Assembly (NCBI GenBank): GCA_006212045.1
Contig: PZPK01000002.1
Coordinates: 1-64,000 of the forward strand
Length of the DNA stretch: 64,000 nt
Direction of reading: 5' to 3'
DNA from: Oleiphilus sp.
GTDB taxonomy: Bacteria > Pseudomonadota > Gammaproteobacteria > Pseudomonadales > Oleiphilaceae
Shown here piece after piece: positions 1 to 8,258 of this stretch. The notes beneath the pieces were generated by a model. The model was not told the origin of the DNA and searched no databases. It saw nothing but the letters and a program-made list of their open reading frames with translations. The translations under genes and the position numbers were made by a program. Every line of letters begins with the position of its first letter. Positions within the stretch are counted from its first letter, which is position 1.

Positions 1-85
1 CTTGGGCCTGTAATTCCTGATCCGGAAGATTTTGCTCTGACAAGGCTCGCCGCGCTTCCATATAAGCGTAGCCATTCTGCCATCG
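1..85 (-). pseudogene. truncated duplicate of lipase-foldase-like gene (3' fragment)
   Basis: Bases 1-85 are identical to bases 1177-1261, which lie inside the foldase-like gene on the minus strand and encode roughly residues 294-321 of it. Identity stops at base 86, so the N-terminal part is missing here. The copy may continue to the left beyond the window. It has no start codon in the window and is best read as the 3' remnant of a duplicated gene. Confidence 0.75.
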
Positions 86-160
86 GAGAAAAGGTGTCCG
101 ATCTATTTTTAAATAAAAACATTTTGGTTTCAGAGTATTATCCCTAACTGCGACACCGGT

Positions 161-186
161 AAAGACCTTCTAATAGGTCTTTTTTG
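161..186 (+). terminator. rho-independent terminator upstream of the toxin-antitoxin pair
   Basis: A 6-bp perfect stem (AAGACC at 162-167, GGTCTT at 176-181) with an 8-nt loop runs into a T tract at 179-185. It would insulate the toxin-antitoxin promoter from transcription entering from the left. Confidence 0.6.
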
Positions 187-219
187 TTGCCTTGAATTTG
201 GATGTGACTTATTATTGGT

Positions 220-232
220 ACTCTAAATGAGT
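220..232. promoter_or_regulatory. small palindrome, possible autoregulatory operator
   Basis: ACTC-TAAAT-GAGT is a short perfect inverted repeat 20 bp ahead of the antitoxin ATG, just before the ribosome binding site AAGG (238-241). Antitoxins of this class usually repress their own promoter at such palindromes. The assignment is an inference from position and symmetry only. Confidence 0.3.
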
Positions 233-251
233 CTTTTAAGGCGGGTGTTTT

Positions 252-506
252 ATGCAAACTGTGCGGCCAATATTGGCAGATAACTCTACAAGCATATCGG
301 AGTTAAAGAAAAATCCTATGGCTGTTGTTGAGCAGGCTGATGGCTTTCCTGTTGCTGTCTTGAATCGTAATCAGCCTGCGTTCTATTGTATACCTGCTGA
401 AGCATATGAAGTGTTAATGGATAAACTTGAAGACATCGAACTCGCGAAAATTGTTGAAGAACGAAAAGAACAAGGCGAGATCGAGGTCAACTTAGATGAC
501 CTATAA
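252..506 (+). CDS. antitoxin, Phd/YefM (StbD-like) family
   Basis: This 84-residue antitoxin should neutralise the RelE-type toxin encoded immediately downstream and repress the shared promoter. Residues 1-55 look like a Phd/YefM DNA-binding domain (SISELKKNP, then AVLNRNQPAFYCIP). The tail from about residue 62 (ELAKIVEERK...VNLDDL) resembles the toxin-wrapping tail of E. coli RelB. That combination is characteristic of StbD antitoxins. AAGG at 238-241 supports the ATG at 252. The 3' end overlaps the toxin start by 11 bp, a usual sign of translational coupling. The pair is visibly more AT-rich than its surroundings, suggesting acquisition by transfer. Confidence 0.85.
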   Translation: MQTVRPILADNSTSISELKKNPMAVVEQADGFPVAVLNRNQPAFYCIPAEAYEVLMDKLEDIELAKIVEERKEQGEIEVNLDDL

Positions 507-780
507 GCTTGTATTCAAAGAAGATGCTTTAAAAGAATGGAATAGTTTAGATTCAACGATAAAAGAGCAATTCAAAAAGAAGCTAAAGCAACGGCTAGAA
601 AACCCAAGGGTTGAATCTGCTCGACTTAGTGGTTTGAAGAACTGTTATAAAATCAAGCTACGTGCGGCAGGCTTTCGCTTAGTTTATGAGGTCAGGGATA
701 AGGAAATATTGGTTTCTGTGGTCGCTGTTGGGAAGCGAGATCGAAACCAAGTCTATAAAATAGCAGCTAAACGAATTTGA
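496..780 (+). CDS. relE: RelE/StbE family mRNA interferase toxin
   Basis: A 94-residue ribosome-dependent endoribonuclease of the RelE family. It aligns over its whole length with E. coli RelE (ALKEW near the start, YKIKLR and FRLVYEV in the middle, VGKR near the end). The residues important in E. coli RelE are all present at the same numbers: K52, K54, R61, R81 and Y87, so the toxin is predicted to be active. Members of the family cleave mRNA in the ribosomal A site during stress. Its start lies inside the antitoxin gene, so translation is probably coupled. No clear terminator follows. Confidence 0.92.
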   Translation: MTYKLVFKEDALKEWNSLDSTIKEQFKKKLKQRLENPRVESARLSGLKNCYKIKLRAAGFRLVYEVRDKEILVSVVAVGKRDRNQVYKIAAKRI

Positions 781-1063
781 ACGGGACGCTGAGAAGTGGA
801 TAAATCTCCCGCTCACTTTTTTAGTCCGCTTCCTCATGTACGGCAATGAGTTGAAATCGCAGATTTATTGGCAATATCGGTGATACTGGAATGTCCGCAA
901 TTCACCAAACATCGACTATTAGTGCGTCTTCTTCCCCTTACAGGCCATTAGAATAAGTAGCTGACATCGTACTCTGAAGCAGGGATATTTGTTCATTGAA
1001 ATGCGCTCTATCGGCCTTCGAACCGGGACGTAACTATTCAAGCTTCAGACGTCCGACTAAAAA
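781..1063. other. intergenic region between relE and the foldase-like gene
   Basis: No open reading frame or RNA gene was recognised in these 283 bases. There is a perfect 6-bp inverted repeat (GGACGT at 1026-1031, ACGTCC about 17 nt later) close to the 3' end of the foldase-like gene, without a T tract. No convincing attC integron site was found. Confidence 0.4.
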
Positions 1064-2140
1064 TCAATTCCACCCATAAACGCGTGGCCGTTCGTAGCGA
1101 AAGAAACCCAGATCATCTTCCTCTTTGCCTATCGTATAGGCTTCAGGCCCGAAGTATTCCTCTCGCAATTGAGCCGCTTGGGCCTGTAATTCCTGATCCG
1201 GAAGATTTTGCTCTGACAAGGCTCGCCGCGCTTCCATATAAGCGTAGCCATTCTGCCATCGCGCTTCTTTCTTCTGGTCCTGTTCGGCCATTAATTCGAT
1301 ATCCTGTTCACTGTAACCAATCTGCCGACGAATTCCGTTAATCGTTTCCTGACGCTGATCCGGGTTCATGGCAGCAAGATCTTTCTGTACCGAATCAAAT
1401 CTGAAAAACACTTGAGTTAACACACTCGAGGTGTCGTACACCAGCTCACTCATGCTTTGAGAGTAGTTTTCATCGAAGGTATTCTGTAACAGATACAGGC
1501 GCTCATCGATTGGTATGTCATAGGCGGTATCAAGCATCGCCACAGTCTTCCTGACGGATTCATTGCGCTCTTCCTGAGGACTCAGCTCGCGCTGCCAAAT
1601 GTCTTTTGCATCTTCGCCAAATAGCGCCAGTCTTTTTTCCCACAACATCTCCTGTTGCGCCATCAGGTCCATTTCGTTCAAATCCGGCATCACCGTGAGC
1701 AGCCATTCTTCATAGCTGTCCATCAAGGCGATCACCGACAGGATCTGGTCTGCAAGTTCAGGAAAAGCCGCGCGAATAATCTGTTCGAACATTGCCGCAC
1801 CCTGGCCTGGGTAGGTTCTAATCAAGTCGTCTCGAAACGCCTTCAGACCGACCTGTACATGCACCGCTGAGATACGTTGACCAAACTCCTTTTTAATCAA
1901 GGCGACCATCTCTCGAATATAGTGATCAGGCTCCGGAGCCTGGCGCTTCTGAGTCCTAAGATCAGGAATGACCACCGCCGAACCATCTGCATTCTCCGAC
2001 GTTGATACGCTTGAACCGGGAATTGAATCGGGTAGTCTGGCTTCTTGCCCATCCTCGCTGCCAACACCTTGATAGAAGATGATTGCAGCCAAACCCAAAA
2101 TCAATATCGGCGCAGCCATAGCTACTGTTTTCATCTGCAT
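1064..2140 (-). CDS. lipase-foldase (Lif)-like membrane-anchored protein
   Basis: A 358-residue protein resembling lipase secretion chaperones, which are anchored in the inner membrane and fold exported lipases in the periplasm. Residues 4-26 form one hydrophobic N-terminal segment, followed by a variable Ser/Pro-rich linker (about 30-70) and a long, mostly helical domain. The C-terminal part (WQNGYAYMEARRAL, then LREEYFGPEAY) matches the end of the Lif fold. The conserved RxxFDYxLSAxGE-type motif of classical foldases was not found, so the family call is moderate. The neighbour on the same strand is an SGNH hydrolase, a possible client, but a strong terminator separates them. Part of this gene is duplicated at 1-85. 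Confidence 0.6.
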   Translation of the reverse strand: MQMKTVAMAAPILILGLAAIIFYQGVGSEDGQEARLPDSIPGSSVSTSENADGSAVVIPDLRTQKRQAPEPDHYIREMVALIKKEFGQRISAVHVQVGLKAFRDDLIRTYPGQGAAMFEQIIRAAFPELADQILSVIALMDSYEEWLLTVMPDLNEMDLMAQQEMLWEKRLALFGEDAKDIWQRELSPQEERNESVRKTVAMLDTAYDIPIDERLYLLQNTFDENYSQSMSELVYDTSSVLTQVFFRFDSVQKDLAAMNPDQRQETINGIRRQIGYSEQDIELMAEQDQKKEARWQNGYAYMEARRALSEQNLPDQELQAQAAQLREEYFGPEAYTIGKEEDDLGFFRYERPRVYGWN

Positions 2141-2210
2141 TAAAGTCAGTCCGTATAATCCGTTTTGCTTGAGAAAATATAGTGTTCAGGGAAACCTGAT
2201 TGAAGAGTAT

Positions 2211-2242
2211 AAAAAAACGGGCGACGCAAAAGCGTCGCCCGT
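2211..2242 (-). terminator. strong rho-independent terminator of the SGNH hydrolase gene
   Basis: An 11-bp perfect GC-rich stem (2217-2227 with 2232-2242) and a 4-nt loop is followed on the minus strand by seven T residues (the A run at 2211-2217). It ends the hydrolase transcript and implies that the foldase-like gene has its own promoter. Confidence 0.9.
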
Positions 2243-2261
2243 TTCACAACCTGATAAGGGC

Positions 2262-2990
2262 TTACAGCAAAGGCTGCAGTACAGGCCAGATTTGATTGGC
2301 AAGATTTACAGATCCCGCAGGCGTTGGGTGAATATCATCCCCTTCTACCTGAGAAGAAGGCACCGTGCCGCGAGGATCAACAAACGCGCAATCCGCAGTG
2401 GTCGATACTTCACAGGCATAACCCAAATAATCGTCACCAATATTGAGAGCGCTGTTCAGATTGGAATTGCTACGCGGTAATTCGTAGTAACCCAACCAGA
2501 CCACATTGTCGACACCCTCGGAATCCATCTGGTTCAACAGATTCACTGCGTTCACATATTGGTCTGTAATCAGATTCACACAGCTTCTGGAGGGATACCA
2601 ACGCCACCAGTGTGTGCGGCAGCCGTAGGGGTCAAATATCATGGCAGGAATCAGAATATCGTTACCGCCACCATCCATCACGATAGTGTTGATATTGCTG
2701 TCAGTCGACTTGGCGTCAGCATACTGGCCCACCACTGAACGGGCAAAAGCACCTCCGCTCAACTCGGCACCACTCTGGGTGTAATCACGAAAAGTCTCAC
2801 CTGCATAACTTTCGAGGGTATCCTCGATAACACCATTCAGGTCAAAGATGGAGTCACCAATAGTGATCACGTCCATCCTGGATGCGCTTTCTTCGTAGGG
2901 ATTGCCGGTACAACCGACAACACTGACTGCTACCACCGCACCTGCCGCTAATTTAGCGATACGGGTTACTGCATTTTTGAACGTACTCAT
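2262..2990 (-). CDS. SGNH/GDSL-family hydrolase, predicted lipoprotein
   Basis: A predicted exported esterase or lipase of the SGNH hydrolase superfamily, about 242 residues. The N-terminus is a lipoprotein signal: Lys/Arg, a hydrophobic stretch, then the lipobox VVGC. Block I is GDSI, block III contains GGGND, and block V is DDIHP, giving the Ser-Asp-His set of the family. Several cysteines (C...C in the middle) suggest disulfides and periplasmic or surface location. The ATG at 2990 is preferred over the in-frame TTG at 3002 because GGAG lies 6 nt before it. It is divergent from an AraC-type regulator and next to a lipase-foldase-like gene, so regulation by the former and folding by the latter are reasonable hypotheses. 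Confidence 0.85.
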   Translation of the reverse strand: MSTFKNAVTRIAKLAAGAVVAVSVVGCTGNPYEESASRMDVITIGDSIFDLNGVIEDTLESYAGETFRDYTQSGAELSGGAFARSVVGQYADAKSTDSNINTIVMDGGGNDILIPAMIFDPYGCRTHWWRWYPSRSCVNLITDQYVNAVNLLNQMDSEGVDNVVWLGYYELPRSNSNLNSALNIGDDYLGYACEVSTTADCAFVDPRGTVPSSQVEGDDIHPTPAGSVNLANQIWPVLQPLL

Positions 2991-3002
2991 ACCTTTCTCC
3001 AA

Positions 3003-3343
3003 CTCTCTTGTTTTTGTTTAAGTGGAAACCTTACGTTAGCGTAATTGGTTTTAAAGCAGGAGTTTAAACACGCACAAAGGTATCTTTTTGTTCGTATTAG
3101 GTCGTTGACCGAGCTAGAAAGACAGATTTGACCAAGAATATGAGAACTGCATCACAACTGATCCGTCCGACATTATATACTTCAACCCCACCCTTTCTCC
3201 GACACTTCACCCATTTGGGGGAGATACGCAGTTCTCATTTAATTGAAAATGACATTTATTCAGATAATCTGCTTGGGTATCCTAAAGGGAAAACAATAAC
3301 AATCACCGTCCTTTGAGGTGGGCCTGCTGGCCCCGGGAAGTAT
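3003..3343. promoter_or_regulatory. divergent regulatory region with paired inverted 11-mers
   Basis: This 341-bp gap carries promoters for both the hydrolase (left) and the AraC-type gene (right). ATGAGAACTGC at 3140-3150 recurs in inverted orientation as GCAGTTCTCAT at 3228-3238. A second small dyad, TTACG-TTAG-CGTAA, is at 3031-3044 close to the hydrolase start. These are candidate binding sites for the adjacent regulator; no gene was recognised here. Confidence 0.45.
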
Positions 3344-4342
3344 ATGCTGGAAGATATATACCCAAGACTCATGTGCGAGATTATTCCTCGGGGTCTGACT
3401 GATATCGATGCACAGCGTGTTATCGACACACACAACGAAGGAAGAGAAGCGAATGCCGCCTATGGTAAGCTGCTCAAATCCGTTTACAAGGCAAATCCGG
3501 GAGCGGATATTGGGCTGAAACTGGGCCAATTTCTGCTGCCTTCGAAACTGTGCGATTTCTCCCGAGTATTGATGACCTCGGAAAACCTGCAAACGGCCCT
3601 ATCGTTGGTGGAACGCCTCTATTATGTCCAAGGGGCCTGTTACCATCCCTTTACTTCGCGTAAAGGAAGCAAGGTATATATCTCGCTGCTGTTTCCTTGC
3701 AAAACACAATTACCAGAGGTTCAGCGCCGGTTCTGCGCCGAGACCGCATTCAGTTATCTCGTCAACGGTATACGCGAATCGGTCGCAACCGACTTCAGGC
3801 CAACCAAGGTTTTGTTCGACTTTCCGGCACCCGCCTACCAAAACGAATACACGCCCCTATTCGGAGACTCGCTCTCATTTAACCAGAACCTGAACATGAT
3901 CGAATTTGAAGATCATTACATGAGCGGGAAGCTGAGTGCTTACAACACCACCCTGCATCAAATGTATCTCAAGCGCTACCTCGATTTTGCACGCCATCAC
4001 GAGCGTAACTCCAGCTTCGAGTACAAAGCGATTTCCTATCTGCTACTGCATCATCCGGAAACAATGAGCAGCGAAAACCTGGCAGCCAGACTGAATATTT
4101 CGGTCCGCGGACTGCAGAAAAGGCTCAGCAAATCCGGCCAGTCTTTCTCGGGTATTGCCAATTTATGCAGACGGGAACTGACAAAAGTGTATCTGATACA
4201 ACAACAGCAGAACCTCGACTACACAGCGGAACGGTTGGGATTTCAGAGCAACTCGGGATTCCGCCGTTTTTTCAAAGCCGAGTTTAATGCGACTCCTGCC
4301 GAATATCTGGAGCATTGCCAAAATGCGCTCGCCACAGAATGA
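3344..4342 (+). CDS. AraC-family transcriptional regulator (OruR/ArgR-like)
   Basis: A 332-residue DNA-binding regulator with the layout of the OruR-type AraC family. The N-terminal ~200 residues form the effector domain found in that group. The C-terminal ~100 residues contain two helix-turn-helix motifs (SSENLAARLNISVRGLQKRL, then YTAERLGFQSNSGFRRFFK). Relatives often activate lipase, catabolic or virulence genes. It is transcribed away from the SGNH hydrolase gene across a shared regulatory region, so that gene is the likeliest target. The effector is not predictable from the sequence. Confidence 0.9.
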   Translation: MLEDIYPRLMCEIIPRGLTDIDAQRVIDTHNEGREANAAYGKLLKSVYKANPGADIGLKLGQFLLPSKLCDFSRVLMTSENLQTALSLVERLYYVQGACYHPFTSRKGSKVYISLLFPCKTQLPEVQRRFCAETAFSYLVNGIRESVATDFRPTKVLFDFPAPAYQNEYTPLFGDSLSFNQNLNMIEFEDHYMSGKLSAYNTTLHQMYLKRYLDFARHHERNSSFEYKAISYLLLHHPETMSSENLAARLNISVRGLQKRLSKSGQSFSGIANLCRRELTKVYLIQQQQNLDYTAERLGFQSNSGFRRFFKAEFNATPAEYLEHCQNALATE

Positions 4343-4559
4343 CAGGCGATGACAATCAAGAGCGCCAAGCAATCAAAAGCGAAAGTTGGGCCAATGCCCA
4401 TTCAGTAACGTAAAGACGCAGCAAATTTGCGCCCCAAATGAACTGAACTCAATCCCGGTAAATACGCGCCCTGCCTCAAAAATACGTTCCATCTTCAGTG
4501 TAAATCGATAGAATGCGCTCTATGCTTAAATTTTATCCCTTTGCGGTAAGAAACGGACT

Positions 4560-5789
4560 ATGAAGACGATCAAGAAATCCTCCAAACTCGATAACGTGTG
4601 CTACGACATTCGCGGAGAAGTCGCGCGCGAAGCACGACGTCTGGAAGAGGAAGGTCACCGTATACTCAAGCTCAACATCGGTAACCCGGCACCGTTTGAA
4701 TTTGATGTGCCGGAAGAGATTCAAACCGATGTCATCAGGAACCTCCCGAATGCACAGGGGTATAGCGATTCCAAGGGCCTCTATTCCGCACGCAAGGCAG
4801 TGATGCAGCATTATCAGTCAAAGGGCATACTCGGGGTCGATATCGAGGATATTTATCTTGGCAATGGCGCCAGCGAACTGATCGTGATGTCGATGCAAGC
4901 CCTGCTCAATACGGGCGATGAAGTTCTGATCCCGTCGCCTGATTACCCTCTCTGGACCGCCGCAGTCACCCTGAGCAGCGGCAAAGCTGTGCACTATCGC
5001 TGCGATGAAGAGAATAATTGGTGGCCGGATATCGAGGATATCCGAAATAATATCAGTGAGCGTACCAAAGCAATCGTCGTGATCAATCCGAATAACCCGA
5101 CCGGAGCGGTATACCCGGAGCCCCTGCTTCAGGAAATTGTGGATCTGGCCCGAGAACATCAGTTGATGCTGCTCGCCGATGAGATCTATGACAAGATTCT
5201 TTACGATGGCATCAAGCACATCCCACTGGCCGCGCTTTCCAAGGATGTATTAACCCTGACTTTCAATGGTCTGTCCAAATCCTATCGGGCTGCCGGATAC
5301 CGCTCAGGCTGGTTAATGTTAAGCGGCCCCAAACACATCGCCGAAGACTTTGTCGATGGACTCGATATGCTGGCCTCCATGCGACTGTGCTGCAATGTGC
5401 CCGCTCAATATGCCATACAGACCGCATTGGGAGGCTATCAAAGCATCAATGATCTGATCGTTCCCGGCGGCCGGTTTTATGACCAGCGCGAAATTGCCTG
5501 GGAAAGGCTGAATCAAGTCAGGGGCGTTTCCTGCGTCAAGCCCATGGGAGCACTCTACCTTTTCGTGAAGCTTGATCCCGACATTCATCCCATATACAAC
5601 GATGAAAAACTGGTGCTCGACCTGCTCAAGCAGCAACGGATTCTGATCGTGCATGGCACCGGATTCAATCTCCGTGACCACCAGCATTATCGTTTTGTGT
5701 TTCTGCCGCGCGAGGACGTGCTTGTCGACGCCATAGAGCGCTTCGAAGAGTTTCTGTCGACTTACTCGCAGGAACCCGGGGACGCCTAG
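4560..5789 (+). CDS. alaA: alanine aminotransferase, AlaA-like
   Basis: A cytosolic PLP-dependent aminotransferase of fold type I, 409 residues, very close in size to E. coli AlaA (405). AlaA makes alanine from pyruvate with glutamate as amino donor. The cofactor lysine is K240 in GLSKSYRAAGYRSGW. Other family motifs are NIGNPAPF, YSDSKGL, NPNNPTG and LADEIYDK. No operon partner is obvious; the downstream gene begins 73 bp later on the same strand. Another class I aminotransferase specificity is possible, but the match to the AlaA/YfbQ group is good throughout. Confidence 0.92.
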   Translation: MKTIKKSSKLDNVCYDIRGEVAREARRLEEEGHRILKLNIGNPAPFEFDVPEEIQTDVIRNLPNAQGYSDSKGLYSARKAVMQHYQSKGILGVDIEDIYLGNGASELIVMSMQALLNTGDEVLIPSPDYPLWTAAVTLSSGKAVHYRCDEENNWWPDIEDIRNNISERTKAIVVINPNNPTGAVYPEPLLQEIVDLAREHQLMLLADEIYDKILYDGIKHIPLAALSKDVLTLTFNGLSKSYRAAGYRSGWLMLSGPKHIAEDFVDGLDMLASMRLCCNVPAQYAIQTALGGYQSINDLIVPGGRFYDQREIAWERLNQVRGVSCVKPMGALYLFVKLDPDIHPIYNDEKLVLDLLKQQRILIVHGTGFNLRDHQHYRFVFLPREDVLVDAIERFEEFLSTYSQEPGDA

Positions 5790-5862
5790 ACAGACCAGAC
5801 TCTCAGGCATTCAATTATCGCAACTGCTATCACAACTACGAAAACGATCGTTTCTATACGCT

Positions 5863-6321
5863 ATGTTTGATATCCATATTGAAGATTTTTTCAAGGACTG
5901 CAGCAAAGCTCTGGTGATGCTATACCAGAATTTTCCACGCAAAATGGCCTTATTCGTCGAGGATATTTCGGGGCCCGATCAACCTGATGAATATGGCGTT
6001 CACAGTGCCCGGTTCATGAGTTCATTTGGTGCCCTGCTCTGGCTGGCAGATGAGGGCTACATCCAGTATGAAACGACCATCCGTCAGGAAGCGGTCGATC
6101 AGGCAACCCTGACTTCCAAGGGTTTGCACATGATTGCCGGTGTCTCTTATGACGACACCCTGCAGGGGCTGATTGAATCGATCGCGGACAAACCTGAAGG
6201 TTTACTGTCGCGCCCCAAAATAGAGCTGATCCGCTACCTGCAAAAGCACGGCACTTCCAGTCAACTTGCGCTTGCCATGCAACACCTGCTCAAGCACAAC
6301 GACCAGACGCCCAAGCGATGA
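5863..6321 (+). CDS. hypothetical protein, possible winged-helix fold
   Basis: A 152-residue soluble protein that I do not recognise. It has no signal peptide or membrane segment. The middle (FGALLWLADEGYIQYE, then QATLTSKGLHMI) resembles the recognition region of winged-helix proteins, where a hydrophobic helix is followed by a beta wing. The last four bases (ATGA) overlap the start of the GNAT gene, so the two are probably translated together. Function unknown; DNA or protein binding is only an inference. Confidence 0.7.
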   Translation: MFDIHIEDFFKDCSKALVMLYQNFPRKMALFVEDISGPDQPDEYGVHSARFMSSFGALLWLADEGYIQYETTIRQEAVDQATLTSKGLHMIAGVSYDDTLQGLIESIADKPEGLLSRPKIELIRYLQKHGTSSQLALAMQHLLKHNDQTPKR

Positions 6322-7058
6322 CGAATAAAACACAGAACACAAACGCTCACGGCCAGTCTATCGGCGAAGCACTGCCGGAATGGGTGCCCCCTGCGCCAGT
6401 ACAATGTGCAGCTTTGACCCGGCGGCTTGAAGGTGAACACTGTTCTTTAGAAATACTGAGCGAAGCGCATCTGCCGGAACTGGAAAGAACATTCAGTACG
6501 GCGCCCGAATCGCTCTGGACTTACCTGCCCTATGGCCCCATGCAAACCCAAGAGGATTATCAACAATGGTTGAATATCCTGTGTCGCGACCCGGAATCCC
6601 AACACCCCTATGCAATCCGTCTGGCTAATGGGCAGCTGGCTGGTGTGGCTGCCTTTTTACGCACCAACCCTGAGGCGGGTTCCATTGAAATCGGGCACCT
6701 TTGCTTTGCACCCTCGATGCAACAAAGCCGCGTTTCAACCGAGGCTTTGTATCTCATGATCGAAGCCGTTTTTCTGTTGGGATACCGGCGCTGTGAATGG
6801 AAATGCAACGCCTTGAATGCCCCTTCGGTCAGCGCCGCAGAAAGACTGGGCTTCCGCTACGAAGGAACATTTCGGCAAGCGCAGGTGGTCAAGGGCGCCA
6901 ATCGTGATACTGCCTGGTTCTCTATCATCGATAAGGAATGGACTGTTCTGAAGCCTTGCTTTGAACGGTGGTTGTCTAATGACAATTTCAATGCTGACGG
7001 GCAGCAACTTGCACGCTTGTCCCAATTAGTGAAGCAAGCCCGGACAAATCTGCCCTGA
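6318..7058 (+). CDS. GNAT-family N-acetyltransferase, RimJ/RimL-like
   Basis: A predicted acetyl-CoA-dependent acetyltransferase of 246 residues. The GNAT domain spans about residues 35-200 with the usual order: LEILSEAHLPEL at the start, an acetyl-CoA-binding region near EIGHLCFAPSMQ, and NAPSVSAAERLGFRYEGTFR near the end, which matches RimJ/RimL-type enzymes. The N-terminal ~30 residues are hydrophilic and probably disordered. Substrates in this group include ribosomal proteins, amino acids and antibiotics; none can be assigned here. The start overlaps the upstream hypothetical gene by 4 bp. Confidence 0.85.
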   Translation: MTNKTQNTNAHGQSIGEALPEWVPPAPVQCAALTRRLEGEHCSLEILSEAHLPELERTFSTAPESLWTYLPYGPMQTQEDYQQWLNILCRDPESQHPYAIRLANGQLAGVAAFLRTNPEAGSIEIGHLCFAPSMQQSRVSTEALYLMIEAVFLLGYRRCEWKCNALNAPSVSAAERLGFRYEGTFRQAQVVKGANRDTAWFSIIDKEWTVLKPCFERWLSNDNFNADGQQLARLSQLVKQARTNLP

Positions 7059-7065
7059 CACAGAC

Positions 7066-8238
7066 CTACGGTGCTTGCACCAGACCCACGGGATAAAGCA
7101 CTGCATCTTCATAACCACAGATGATCCGGTGATAACCCTGCAAGCGCTTATCGAGTTCTGCCGAGCCACTATCTACCTGCAAAGCCCTGTGGTTCAACGC
7201 GCGCAGTTTTTCTTGTGTCGCCACGAACTGCACCTTATCCAGACCGATTGTTTCAATCACCCTGGGACTAATTTGCTGATTTCCCCGCCCCAGCACGATG
7301 CCCTGGCCCCCAATGATTGAAAGCACCAGCCGGGCATTGGTACACGTTTCCAACCACTCGAAGATCTGTGCTTCGTAGGCATCGTGAAGTACACATTCCC
7401 CGCGATACCACAGGTCGACACCCAGCAATGTCGGCGACTCGATGCCCAGATGTAGTTTGATTTCCCTGAGCGTGCCGCCAGGCCCAAGCACCCACAAGGC
7501 ATCTTCCTGCTCGCAGAGTTCCGCCATGTAAACGGCCAGTTCTTCAAGCATCAGCGCATCATCCGGCAAGCCTGCACATTTTACCTTCTGCACCAGCAGC
7601 TGATCGTCCGGGACCAGCATTTCACCGTAATAACGCGCCATTACCCTGCCATTGGCGAAGGCTTCTTCATCGATGTCCCGTACTTCGGCTGGTCTGGCCG
7701 ACACCAGTCGCGCCGACAGTAAACTATGGACCACGGAGGCTGCCGCTTCGGGCGTGACCGCAAAGACTCCCGAATGCATTTTAACGCCGGCCGGAATGCC
7801 CAATACCGGGGTCTGGTCCCCGAGCGCGCGATAGATATCCCGGGCCGTGCCATCGCCACCGGCAAACAGGATCAAATCCACACCGGCATCACGAATCGCC
7901 CGGGCCGCACGGCAGGTATCTTCGGCGGTGGTCTGTTCGGACGGGTGATAGACACTCTCGAAAGGCACCCCACCCACTTGTTCAAGCACGTGTGATCCCA
8001 TCGTTCCGGACGCGGTAAGCACCTGAAAATCTGAGGTTTTATCAGCCAGTGCTTGAAAGACCTGGACAACCCGCTCGGCCACCCGACTGACGACACCGCG
8101 CTGACGTGCAATTTCCGCTGTATCCGGGTGATCACTACCCTTGAGTCCCGCAGCACCGCCCAGACCGGCCAAGGGGTTGATCACCAGCCCCAGACGAAAT
8201 ACCGGGAAATCGGGTGCTTGAACGATACTGTCTGTCAT
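7066..8238 (-). CDS. ATP-NAD/AcoX-family kinase-like protein
   Basis: A 390-residue protein of the NAD-kinase/diacylglycerol-kinase-like fold. The signature GGDGT near residue 125, with LVINPLAGLGG at the start and GIPAGVKMHSGVFA after it, is typical of the ATP-NAD/AcoX kinase family. AcoX proteins were first noted in acetoin catabolism, but many homologues, like this one, are not next to acetoin genes. The protein is longer than PpnK-type NAD kinases, so it is unlikely to be the housekeeping NAD kinase. Substrate unknown. Confidence 0.85.
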   Translation of the reverse strand: MTDSIVQAPDFPVFRLGLVINPLAGLGGAAGLKGSDHPDTAEIARQRGVVSRVAERVVQVFQALADKTSDFQVLTASGTMGSHVLEQVGGVPFESVYHPSEQTTAEDTCRAARAIRDAGVDLILFAGGDGTARDIYRALGDQTPVLGIPAGVKMHSGVFAVTPEAAASVVHSLLSARLVSARPAEVRDIDEEAFANGRVMARYYGEMLVPDDQLLVQKVKCAGLPDDALMLEELAVYMAELCEQEDALWVLGPGGTLREIKLHLGIESPTLLGVDLWYRGECVLHDAYEAQIFEWLETCTNARLVLSIIGGQGIVLGRGNQQISPRVIETIGLDKVQFVATQEKLRALNHRALQVDSGSAELDKRLQGYHRIICGYEDAVLYPVGLVQAP

Positions 8239-8258
8239 AGGCTATTTAAATTTAAGGG

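Noticed and set aside
781-1063. attC-like integron site after the toxin-antitoxin pair
   Set aside because: No matching RYYYAAC/GTTRRRY pair with the usual folding was found; the duplication of the foldase gene explains the context better.
3128-3316. 62-residue open frame between the hydrolase and AraC-type genes
   Set aside because: No ribosome binding site or similarity; the region is a divergent promoter with inverted repeats.
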